Below are positions 6,070 through 13,026 of a DNA stretch of 13,370 bases, piece after piece (the stretch's first letter is position 1; each line of letters starts with the position of its first letter). The notes beneath the pieces were generated by a model. That model had not been told where the DNA came from, ran no database searches, and was given only the letters and a program-made list of their open reading frames with translations. Origin of the DNA: Syntrophobacter sp. SbD2. GTDB taxonomy: Bacteria; Desulfobacterota; Syntrophobacteria; Syntrophobacterales; Syntrophobacteraceae. The DNA lies in NCBI GenBank assembly GCA_900290385.1, contig OMSV01000141.1:8190-21559 (forward strand), written 5' to 3'. The position numbers were made by a program, and so were the translations under genes.

Positions 6070-6801
6070 TCAGACCTCTTTCCCATTCCCTACGAGGAAG
6101 CTGGCCAGATGCATGGCCCGCTTGCCGGGATGATTGCGGTGCAGGTATCCGCTGATGTTCAGCAGACAACCGGGCTCACATAGAAGGAGGATTTCGGCCC
6201 CTGTGTTTATGAAACTCCTGGCCTTGTCCCTGACCATCGCTTCGGATATCTCCGGGTAGCCCACAGCGAACTCGCCTCCAAAACCGCAGCATGCTGTCGA
6301 ATTTTTCAAATCTACACACTGAGCGCCTTTTACACCGGCGATGAGCTTCTTAGGCTGGACGGATACACCCAGCCCCCTGAGTACGTGACATGACTCGTGG
6401 TAGGCGACCTTGCCTGCGAAGGAGGCGCCGACATCGGTTACACCAAGTTTATCCACGATATACTGGCTCAACTCAAAAACCCGGCCGGCAAGGCTTTTCG
6501 CACGATCACACCAGGACGGCTCATCTTCGAGGAGTTCGGGATAATGGTATTTAACCGTGCAGACGCAAGAGCCTGAGGGGCTGACTATGTATTCGTCATT
6601 GCCGAAAACCTCTATAAAGTGTTTGGCCGCAAGCTTTGCCTGGCCGCGGTATCCGGCGTTGAACAGGGGTTGCCCGCAGCAGGTCTGTTCAGGATGGTAT
6701 ATGGGTTTTTCACCAAGACGCAACAGCAGCTTGTATGCAGCTACGCCGATCTCGGGCAACATGATGTCCACGGTACACGGGATAAACAGGGAAACCTTCA
6801 C
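6070..6801 (-). CDS. lutA: LutA-like cysteine-rich (CCG) Fe-S protein
   Basis: The 243-residue protein has two CCG (cysteine-rich) domains, as in LutA and GlpC/HdrB-type proteins that bind Fe-S clusters. The first is formed by Cys9, Cys41-Cys42-Gly (QTCCGQP) and Cys79 (PSGSC). The second is formed by Cys138 (HESCH), Cys171-Cys172-Gly (ACCGFGG), Cys208 and Cys212 (CEPGC). The length equals that of LutA proteins (about 240). The start is GTG with GAGG 5 bases upstream, 11 bp after the ThDP enzyme gene. In the complex it would act with the LutB- and LutC-like subunits in oxidising a 2-hydroxyacid. Cys-rich domains of this kind also occur in heterodisulfide reductase and glycolate oxidase subunits, but the LutB/LutC neighbours settle the assignment. 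Confidence 0.9.
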   Translation of the reverse strand: MKVSLFIPCTVDIMLPEIGVAAYKLLLRLGEKPIYHPEQTCCGQPLFNAGYRGQAKLAAKHFIEVFGNDEYIVSPSGSCVCTVKYHYPELLEDEPSWCDRAKSLAGRVFELSQYIVDKLGVTDVGASFAGKVAYHESCHVLRGLGVSVQPKKLIAGVKGAQCVDLKNSTACCGFGGEFAVGYPEISEAMVRDKARSFINTGAEILLLCEPGCLLNISGYLHRNHPGKRAMHLASFLVGNGKEV

Positions 6802-6812
6802 GATATCCTCGA

Positions 6813-8366
6813 TTATTCCAGTACCGCCTCAATCAAATGCGGTCCGGGTTCCTTAAGGGCAGCCTTGAATTCTCCGGTTAATTCCTCTGCGGTCGTAACG
6901 GAAGCAGCAGGCACCCCCATACCTCGGCTCAAAGCGACCCAATCCAGCGCCGGGCCGGTAAGATCCATCAGCGCTCGGGCTTCAGCTCCCAGGGACTTAT
7001 ATCCGGCCATCATACATTCGAATTCAATTATGAGGTATTTACGGTTCGAGCAGATAACCGTTATGACATTTACTTTTTCACGGGCCTGAGACCACAGCGC
7101 CTGGACTGTGTACATGGCGCTCCCGTCACCTTCGATATTTATTACCTTTCTGTCGGGGCAGGCAAGTGCGGCGCCAAGGGCTACGGGCATTCCCTGACCG
7201 ATGGCCCCTCCTGTCAGATTAAGCTGGCTATAGGGTTTCAAAAAGGGCGCATATGAATAGTAAGGTCCGGTTGACGTTACGCCTTCCTCGACAACGACAC
7301 AATGTTCCGGCTGCAGGGCGGCAATTGTGGCGCACATTTTTGCCACATTCAGTTTGCCCGAAGGCAACTCCGGCAAAGCATATTTCGCAAGCATCGAGTT
7401 GGTTTTATCTGTACCGGTTACAGCATCCAGCGCCCAGGACAGTTCTTCCAGTACGGCCGCAACGTCCTGTTTATGGGTATCAATCCTGAAATGGAGTTGT
7501 CGATCGTTAAGCAGAGAACTTTTCCCACCCCGATAGCCGAAAAAAGCCACAGGTTCGTTGGCCCCCGCCAGAATTAATGTATCGTAATTACCAAGGAATG
7601 CTAACGCCTGTGCCGGGAGATAAGGAATACGTGTTAATACAGGCAGGCCTTCGCCGCTTTCAAAGTACGCAGGAAAGGTGATCATCAAAAGATCGCATCC
7701 TGTTTTGGCACTAATTTCCGCTGCCGCCGCCAAGCCTGGTTTGCGCAGGGCTCGCCCGCCCAAAATGAGCGCCGGTTTTTTTGCGTCTTTGAGAAGTTTA
7801 CGGGCGTTGGCAATTGCCGCCTGATCGACTTTCTCAAAAGTAAGCTCCGGCAACGTAATTTTATCGTATTTGTGTTCCGTCCACTGGTGATCCGCAGGAA
7901 CAATCAAAGTCGATATTTGACCGTAAAGTGATGCGGCAAGTCCCTCGGCCGTGTCATGTGATAATGCTTCCACCGATACGCTTTGCCTATACCAGCCGGA
8001 TACCGTCCGGGCAAGGGATGCTATGTCCATATTCAGCGGAGGATCGGCATTAATGTGCCACGCTGCGTGTTGGCCGATGATATTCAGAATTGGAGATTGG
8101 GCGCGTTTGGCATTGTGGAGATTAGCAATGCCGTTGGCAAAGCCGGGGCCAAGATGCAATAAGGTCAGAGCAGGTTTTTGTTTCATCCGCGCATAGCCGT
8201 CGGCCGCGCCGGTGCATACGCCTTCAAAGAGCCCCAGCACCGGACGGATGCTCTTGACCGCATCGAGTGCTGCAACCAGGGGCAGTTCAGTGGTTCCCGG
8301 ATTGGCAAAACAGATTTCCACACCCGCATCCGCTGCCGTACTTAAAATAATTTCCGCGCCGGTCAT
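6813..8366 (-). CDS. ThDP-dependent decarboxylase/carboligase (acetolactate synthase / benzoylformate decarboxylase-like)
   Basis: The 517-residue protein has the three-domain layout of ThDP enzymes related to acetolactate synthase and benzoylformate decarboxylase. The N-terminal domain has the NPGTTELPL loop and the cofactor-activating Glu48 (GLFEGV). The C-terminal domain has the Mg-ThDP motif GDGSAMYT (413-420) ending at Asn441. His71 in LLHLGPG lines up with active-site His70 of Pseudomonas benzoylformate decarboxylase, while the following GPG is acetolactate synthase-like. No counterpart of that enzyme's His281 is obvious. It is shorter than true acetolactate synthase (about 560-590) and no small subunit follows, so valine/isoleucine biosynthesis is unlikely. 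AGAGGTGA lies 6 bases before the ATG. As first intact gene of the hydroxyacid operon, it may decarboxylate or ligate the 2-oxoacid made by the Lut complex. The reaction remains unproven. Confidence 0.8.
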   Translation of the reverse strand: MTGAEIILSTAADAGVEICFANPGTTELPLVAALDAVKSIRPVLGLFEGVCTGAADGYARMKQKPALTLLHLGPGFANGIANLHNAKRAQSPILNIIGQHAAWHINADPPLNMDIASLARTVSGWYRQSVSVEALSHDTAEGLAASLYGQISTLIVPADHQWTEHKYDKITLPELTFEKVDQAAIANARKLLKDAKKPALILGGRALRKPGLAAAAEISAKTGCDLLMITFPAYFESGEGLPVLTRIPYLPAQALAFLGNYDTLILAGANEPVAFFGYRGGKSSLLNDRQLHFRIDTHKQDVAAVLEELSWALDAVTGTDKTNSMLAKYALPELPSGKLNVAKMCATIAALQPEHCVVVEEGVTSTGPYYSYAPFLKPYSQLNLTGGAIGQGMPVALGAALACPDRKVINIEGDGSAMYTVQALWSQAREKVNVITVICSNRKYLIIEFECMMAGYKSLGAEARALMDLTGPALDWVALSRGMGVPAASVTTAEELTGEFKAALKEPGPHLIEAVLE

Positions 8367-8372
8367 GATAGG

Positions 8373-8796
8373 TCACCTCTTTTGGATAGTATTTTCATCG
8401 AGTCGATATTTGCCTTTAGGTCTCACTACCTTTGCAAAATCGCCAAACTGGATCATTTTGTCCACGATTGCAAGCTTGTTTCCGTAAATGGAGATAGTTG
8501 GGTTACTGCCGCCGCCTTTGCAAGCGAGTCACCTTCATGCGCCTCAGAATGTGCCGGATGAGGGTGCTTTTTTCGTATGCAGAGGAGTCGTGACCCGTTC
8601 GGCTACTGATTGTGGCCACGATAATTGAGGGGGTGACGGCAATTGCGGGCCCTTCGCGTCCGGTCCGTGCATCCTGAGCTTCGGTCGTACCGCCGGAAAC
8701 CTGCGTTTCCTGTGAGCGGGCTTCGCGTCTGCCCGCCTTCTTCTCTGCGGCCGCCCCCCGTCTGCGAGATGGAATTTTTTCCCCGGTTTTCAACAT
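8373..8796 (-). pseudogene. Possible frameshifted small gene upstream of the ThDP gene
   Basis: Two overlapping minus-strand frames abut. The first (ATG 8796, stop 8503-8505) is 97 codons, rich in Ala, Lys and Arg at the start. The second, open from 8528 to its stop at 8373-8375, encodes NPTISIYGNKLAIVDKMIQF and continues GDFAKVVRPKGKYRL. This is protein-like, but it has no convincing start of its own: the first candidates are GTG 8465 and ATG 8456, without ribosome binding sites. A one-base shift in the shared segment 8506-8528 (AAAGGCGGCGGC on the minus strand) would join them. The second stop codon lies within the ThDP gene's ribosome binding sequence, typical of an operon neighbour. I recognise no family. 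The N-terminal half may be spurious. Confidence 0.35.
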
Positions 8797-8806
8797 CTTC
8801 TTCTCT

Positions 8807-8835
8807 TTGTCAGATATTTTCTTAATGATAATACA
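8807..8835 (+). promoter_or_regulatory. Weak candidate promoter for ridA-prmA-icd
   Basis: TTGTCA (8807-8812) is followed after 17 bp by AATACA (8830-8835), or after 16 bp by TAATAC, in a clearly AT-rich stretch about 110 bp before ridA. The -35 match is good and the -10 match poor. No other better pair is visible in 8797-8944, which otherwise holds no gene. Confidence 0.25.
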
Positions 8836-8944
8836 TAATTATGAACAAACAACTAAATCGGGACAGCTATTTATTTGAATAAGAAGCGGCATTACTTTAA
8901 GTTGCCGGCAAAAGAACATTTCTGGAGTGCAAAAGGAGGAGACG

Positions 8945-9334
8945 ATGAGTTTGGAAGCTATACAAACCGTGAAGGCCCCTGCGGCAATCGGGCCTTATTC
9001 GCAGGCGATCCGCGCCAATGGTTTTGTTTTCGTGAGCGGCCAGATCCCGCTAGACCCTGAAACGGGGGAAATTGTAAGCGGCGGCTTCTCCGACCAGGCC
9101 CGGCGCTCACTCGAGAACATCAAGCAGGTCCTGATCGCCTCGGGGGCCGGACTGGACAAAGTTGTTGCGGTGGATGTTTTTTTAACCGATATTGCGCAAT
9201 TTACGGCTTTCAATAAGGTATATGAAGAGTATTTTTCGGCCCACAAGCCTGCGAGGGCGGTTGTTGAGGTAAAGGGGCTGCCCAGGGGCGTTATGGTCGA
9301 AGTGAAGTGCATTGCGGTCACGGCTCGTGCATAA
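8945..9334 (+). CDS. ridA: RidA family enamine/imine deaminase
   Basis: The 129-residue protein is a full-length RidA (YjgF/YER057c/UK114). This enzyme hydrolyses reactive 2-aminoacrylate and other enamines/imines released by PLP enzymes to 2-oxoacids and ammonia. Key residues match E. coli RidA: Tyr18 in GPYSQA, the VSGQIPLDP segment, Arg104 in PARAVVEV (Arg105, carboxylate binding) and Glu119 in MVEVKCIA. The start is ATG 8945, with AAAAGGAGG ending 5 bases upstream; an in-frame start at 8927 lacks such a site. It is followed after 11 bp by prmA. A PLP-dependent Cys/Met-type enzyme, the class of source for RidA substrates, is encoded less than 3 kb away. Confidence 0.95.
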   Translation: MSLEAIQTVKAPAAIGPYSQAIRANGFVFVSGQIPLDPETGEIVSGGFSDQARRSLENIKQVLIASGAGLDKVVAVDVFLTDIAQFTAFNKVYEEYFSAHKPARAVVEVKGLPRGVMVEVKCIAVTARA

Positions 9335-9345
9335 TCGGGGAAGTA

Positions 9346-10209
9346 TTGACGAAGAACTGGACTCGAATAGATGTAACATGCGGACCTGAAACGGCCCACA
9401 TCCTTGCTGTGGAGTTCGCCGAGGTCTTCGGGGTGAGTGTGGAATACACTTCGGACGGCATCCGCGTCTATTTGGAGTCCACTCGATTTGCCGGCGAGAA
9501 GGAGCGGTTGCGGCAGATTGTCGATTCCGCTCCGCGTATGCCTGAAGAGGGTGAGATCGGGCTTTCAGTCTCCGAGATACCCGACGAAGACTGGTCGCGG
9601 ACGTGGAAAGAACATTTCAAACCTTTGCAGGTGGGGAGGCGATTTCTCGTCACGCCTACCTGGGAGGCGGTACACTGCGACCCGGAGCGGTTGATCATTC
9701 GAATCGATCCGGGACGTGCTTTCGGAACCGGCCACCATGAGAGCACCCGGCTCTGTCTGGAATGGCTGGAAAGTTGCCGGGAATTGGACCAGGGTTTAGC
9801 CCGGAGGTCGCTGCTCGACATCGGAACCGGATCGGGGATACTCGCAATCGGCGCGGCCCTGCTCGGGTTCTCAGAGGTCGTTGGAATCGACAATGACCCC
9901 GAAGCAGTCCAAGTGGCCGAAGAAAACATTGTGCTGAACAGGCTATCTGAACAAATCCGTCTGTTATGTGCAACCCCCGAAGGGGTGAGCGGGTCGTTCG
10001 ACGTCGTAATTTCCAACATTGAGTCTAAGCCTCTTATCAGGATGTCGGAAACTATCTCCTCTAAAGTGCGTGGTGCAGGGCTGCTCGCACTGAGTGGAAT
10101 TCTGATCGAACAGGCCGATGAGGTAGGGGCCGAATATGAAAAAAGAGGCCTTAGGCCGGCTGGTGCGAAAACGGTCGGTGAGTGGGTGCTTTTGGCTTTC
10201 CAAAAGTGA
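9346..10209 (+). CDS. prmA: Ribosomal protein L11 methyltransferase (PrmA)
   Basis: The protein is 287 residues from TTG 9346, close to the 293 of E. coli PrmA. I chose TTG because GGGGAA stands a few bases upstream; a GTG at 9307 would overlap ridA and add 13 unlikely residues. A substrate-recognition domain comes first, with the WSRTWKEHFKP linker. Then come PGRAFGTGHHESTRLCLEWL (the PrmA signature), SAM motif I LLDIGTGSGILAIGA (about 156-170), the acidic end of strand 2 in VVGIDNDPEA, and VVISNIESKPL in place of the usual NI..PL motif. It trimethylates ribosomal protein L11 using S-adenosylmethionine. The L11 substrate is inferred from the family. It lies between ridA and icd as part of a likely operon. 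Confidence 0.93.
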   Translation: MTKNWTRIDVTCGPETAHILAVEFAEVFGVSVEYTSDGIRVYLESTRFAGEKERLRQIVDSAPRMPEEGEIGLSVSEIPDEDWSRTWKEHFKPLQVGRRFLVTPTWEAVHCDPERLIIRIDPGRAFGTGHHESTRLCLEWLESCRELDQGLARRSLLDIGTGSGILAIGAALLGFSEVVGIDNDPEAVQVAEENIVLNRLSEQIRLLCATPEGVSGSFDVVISNIESKPLIRMSETISSKVRGAGLLALSGILIEQADEVGAEYEKRGLRPAGAKTVGEWVLLAFQK

Positions 10210-10221
10210 AAGGGAGCGTCT

Positions 10222-11457
10222 ATGGAGGATAGTGAATTCACCGGCGAATGGATCACCCTGGACGTCCAGGGAAGAGTTGAAGTTCCATCAAATCCGAACG
10301 TCGGTTTTATTGAAGGCGACGGAACAGGACCTGACATCTGGGCGGCTGCCCGGCCGGTATTCGATGCGGCTGTTCTGAAAGCCTATTCCGGGAAAAGAAA
10401 GATTCATTGGTTCGAACTTCTGGCTGGCGGAAAGGCCGTTGAGCGAACCGGCATCCCGTTGCCCGAAAAGACAATCGATCTGATCAGGAAAAGCAAGGTT
10501 GCCATAAAAGGCCCTCTCACCACGCCGGTTGGGACCGGCATAAGGAGTCTGAACGTAACGCTCCGGCAGTGCCTGGATCTCTATGCGTGCATTCGCCCGA
10601 TAAAGTATTTCACTGGCCTTCCCTCACCCGTTCGCCATCCTGAAAAAGTCAACATGACTGTCTTCAGGGAAAACACTGAGGACGTTTACGCTGGATTCGA
10701 ATGGGAATCGGGATCTAATGAGGCTAACGAGCTTGCGCGATTCCTCGAGGAAAATTTTAAGGTCTTACTGCCCGCCGGCTCCGGTATCGGGATAAAGTCG
10801 ATCAGTCCTGCGGGGACCAAGAGGCTTGTGCGCCGCTCCATTGCCTATGCAATTGAACGGGGCCTTCCTTCCGTCACGCTGGTCCATAAGGGGAATATCA
10901 TGAAGTTCACCGAAGGTGCTTTCCGCAAATGGGGCTATGAACTGGCGGAGGAAGAATTCGGGGACCGGACTGTCACCGAAGCCGACGTCCGGATAAAGTT
11001 CGGCGGAAGGCGCCCCGAAGGCAAGGTCTTGATAAAAGAGGCAATCACCGATTCAATGTTCCAGCAGGTCTTGCTAAGACCTGAGGAATACAGCGTAATT
11101 GCGACGTCCAATCTGAACGGAGACTATCTCTCCGACGCACTCGCGGCCCAGGTCGGCGGATTGGGGATGGCCCCCGGCGCAAACATCGGGGACCATGCCG
11201 CCGTCTTCGAGGCCACGCACGGGACGGCCCCCAAGTACGCCGGTATGGACAAAGTAAACCCTGGATCGCTGATCCTTTCAGGCGTTATGATGCTTGAGCA
11301 CATGGGGTGGAGCGAAGCGGCGGACCTCATAAGGGAAGCGATCAAGCAGACGATCAGGGACAAAATTGTCACTTATGACCTTGCACGGCAGATGAGGGGT
11401 GCAAAAGAGGTGAGATGTTCCGGGTTCGCACACGCGATAATAGAGCATATGGGCTGA
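10222..11457 (+). CDS. icd: NADP-dependent isocitrate dehydrogenase
   Basis: The 411-residue protein closely resembles E. coli-type isocitrate dehydrogenase (416 residues), which converts isocitrate to 2-oxoglutarate and CO2 in the TCA cycle, reducing NADP. The isocitrate site is complete: Ser109 and Asn111 in GTGIRSLNV, Arg115, Arg125, Tyr156 in NTEDVYAG and Lys228 in NIMKFTEGA. The metal ligands lie in [11 protein letters not shown] (Asp301, Asp305). NADP is indicated by Lys338-Tyr339 in HGTAPKYAG, Tyr385 and Arg389 in TYDLARQ, matching E. coli Lys344, Tyr345, Tyr391 and Arg395. GGGAG lies 6 bases before the ATG, 12 bp after prmA. Ser109 corresponds to the residue phosphorylated by AceK in E. 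coli; no kinase gene is visible here. Confidence 0.96.
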   Translation: MEDSEFTGEWITLDVQGRVEVPSNPNVGFIEGDGTGPDIWAAARPVFDAAVLKAYSGKRKIHWFELLAGGKAVERTGIPLPEKTIDLIRKSKVAIKGPLTTPVGTGIRSLNVTLRQCLDLYACIRPIKYFTGLPSPVRHPEKVNMTVFRENTEDVYAGFEWESGSNEANELARFLEENFKVLLPAGSGIGIKSISPAGTKRLVRRSIAYAIERGLPSVTLVHKGNIMKFTEGAFRKWGYELAEEEFGDRTVTEADVRIKFGGRRPEGKVLIKEAITDSMFQQVLLRPEEYSVIATSNLNGDYLSDALAAQVGGLGMAPGANIGDHAAVFEATHGTAPKYAGMDKVNPGSLILSGVMMLEHMGWSEAADLIREAIKQTIRDKIVTYDLARQMRGAKEVRCSGFAHAIIEHMG

Positions 11458-11460
11458 TAA

Positions 11461-11516
11461 CGGAAGACGGAGGACGGAAGACGGGAAACGGATGGCGGAG
11501 GTAGGAAGGCGGAATT
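11461..11516 (+). repeat. Heptamer tandem repeat, CGGAAGA type
   Basis: Eight consecutive 7-base units run in perfect phase right after icd: CGGAAGA, CGGAGGA, CGGAAGA, CGGGAAA, CGGATGG, CGGAGGT, AGGAAGG, CGGAATT. A second short 7-bp array, CTCTGAC twice then CTCCGTT (11529-11549), follows and runs into the stop codon of the convergent gene. CGGAGGT (11496-11502) and ACCTCCG (11541-11547) are complementary and might form a weak stem in transcripts from either side. Confidence 0.8.
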
Positions 11517-11548
11517 CAGGCATCCTATCTCTGACCTCTGACCTCCGT

Positions 11549-12814
11549 TCAGCATCCGGCCTCAAGGATCTCCGCAGTTTCAGCCTGCAGGCCTTCCGGT
11601 TCGATTTTGTGTTCGCCGATCAGGGTTAGCGCCTGGTCGAGGTCCTCGCGCAGGTCTTCGAAATCCTCGCAACCGACGGAAAAACGAACAAGCTCGTCGA
11701 CAATTCCTGCCTCCTGCTTTTCTTCACGCCCAACGGAAGCATGCGTCATCGAGGCGGGGTGCTCTATGAGCGATTCGACCCCGCCCAGCGATACCGCCAG
11801 CGTAATCAGCCGCACGCTGTTCATTAAAGTTATTCCGCCCTGAAGTCCGTCTTGCACTCCAAATGAAATCATCGAGCCAAAACCGTCCATCTGGCGTTTT
11901 GCTGTCTTATGCTGTGGATGGTCCGGAAGACCTGGATAGGCTACCCAGGTCACTTTGGGATGAGATTTGAGAAACTCGGCCAGCTTCATGGCGTTTTCCT
12001 GGGCCTTCTCTACCCTGAGGGGCAGAGTGCGCAACCCCCGAAGGATGAGCCATGCCTGGTGGGGGTCCATCGTTCCACCGAAGAGGGTTACGATTTTCTT
12101 GACACGCTTGTAATGTTGTTCGGTTTTTGTTACGACCATCCCTCCGATTACGTCGCTATGGCCATTGATGAACTTGGTCAGGCTGTTAATAACGATATCG
12201 GCGCCAAACTCAATCGGCCGCTGGAGGTATGGGCTTGCGAAAGTATTGTCTACAACCAGAAGGACCCCGTGTTTTTTCGCGATCGCCGCAGCCCCGGCCA
12301 GGTCGGTGATTTTCATGCTTGGATTCATGGGAGTTTCCACAAAAATCATTTTGGTCGCCGGGCGCATGGCTTTCTTGATGTTCAGCAACTCCGAGCTGTC
12401 CACAAACGTGGTTTCCACCCCATACCGGGTAAGCTCGTTTTCAAGAATCACACGCGAGGGACCGTAAAGGCAGTTGGCGGCAACGACATGATCTCCCTGG
12501 CTCAGAAAGGATATGTAAACCGAACTTACAGCCGCCATTCCAGTGGCGGTCGCTACTCCCGCGAAACCGCCTTCCAATGCTGCGAGGCTTTCCTCAAGGG
12601 CATTGACAGTCGGATTACCCAGCCTGCTGTATATGTATCCGGACTGCTTTCCGGAAAATCGCGCGGCCCCGTCGGCCGCGGTCGGGAAAGCAAAAGTCGA
12701 GGTTTGAAATATAGGGACGGATACTTCTCCGTATATGCTGTGTTCAAGGGCTCCGGCGTGAATGGCTTTAGTGAATTTTCCCATCGCCGAGGGTTTCTTG
12801 AGATCGGTCTTCAT
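11549..12814 (-). CDS. PLP-dependent trans-sulfuration enzyme (Cys/Met metabolism family)
   Basis: The 421-residue protein belongs to the cystathionine gamma-synthase / gamma-lyase / methionine gamma-lyase family. The PLP lysine is Lys214 in SLTKFINGHSD. IYSRLGNPT (61-69) supplies the Tyr and Arg that bind the neighbouring subunit's phosphate, and TGMAAV, VVDNTF (Asp189) and SLGGVESLIEHPASMTH are typical. At the position of the Cys that marks classical methionine gamma-lyase (YGCT) it has YGPS (Pro119), so that name is not secure. It could make or break cystathionine, homocysteine or methionine. The start is ATG 12814, with AAGGGAG 6 bases upstream (12821-12827); a longer frame to 12871 runs through a structured leader. 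It is convergent with icd. Confidence 0.9.
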   Translation of the reverse strand: MKTDLKKPSAMGKFTKAIHAGALEHSIYGEVSVPIFQTSTFAFPTAADGAARFSGKQSGYIYSRLGNPTVNALEESLAALEGGFAGVATATGMAAVSSVYISFLSQGDHVVAANCLYGPSRVILENELTRYGVETTFVDSSELLNIKKAMRPATKMIFVETPMNPSMKITDLAGAAAIAKKHGVLLVVDNTFASPYLQRPIEFGADIVINSLTKFINGHSDVIGGMVVTKTEQHYKRVKKIVTLFGGTMDPHQAWLILRGLRTLPLRVEKAQENAMKLAEFLKSHPKVTWVAYPGLPDHPQHKTAKRQMDGFGSMISFGVQDGLQGGITLMNSVRLITLAVSLGGVESLIEHPASMTHASVGREEKQEAGIVDELVRFSVGCEDFEDLREDLDQALTLIGEHKIEPEGLQAETAEILEAGC

Positions 12815-12848
12815 TGGTATCTCCCTTCTGTCTTGCCGCCGCTCTTGC

Positions 12849-12933
12849 TCAGTCCTCCGTGGCGCGTACAACCCGGCGAAACGGTACTCCCAGATTGCCC
12901 AGCGCCGGGCCGGAGGCCCTCAGTCCTCAGTCC
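12849..12933 (-). promoter_or_regulatory. Structured leader of the trans-sulfuration gene with competing hairpins and heptamers
   Basis: Two inverted repeats share three bases and cannot form together. One is CCCGGCG (12872-12878) with CGCCGGG (12903-12909), loop 24. The other is GGGCC (12907-12911) with GGCCC (12915-12919), loop 3. On the transcribed strand the short hairpin is made first. The heptamer TCAGTCC occurs twice in tandem (12920-12933) and once more at 12849-12855. The arrangement could be an attenuator or an unclassified riboswitch, or simply GC-rich repeat debris; I could not match a SAM-I consensus. The rest of 12815-13026 shows no gene. Confidence 0.35.
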
Positions 12934-13026
12934 TGCCCTTGAGGTGAGCCGGCACATAAAATGGATTTAAGGTCTTCGGCAGCGAAGTCAATATCGTGAC
13001 AAAGCTTGATGTGGTAAATAAGGAAA

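Noticed and set aside
6813..8366. True biosynthetic acetolactate synthase large subunit (ilvB)
   Set aside because: It is too short, has no small subunit gene and sits in a hydroxyacid operon with a benzoylformate decarboxylase-like His.
9468..10337. Minus-strand 289-codon open frame
   Set aside because: It is antisense to prmA and the start of icd, with Ser/Pro-rich low-complexity translation typical of a shadow frame.
11909..12970. Plus-strand 353-codon open frame
   Set aside because: It is antisense to the trans-sulfuration gene, which has all PLP motifs; the plus-strand peptide has no family features.
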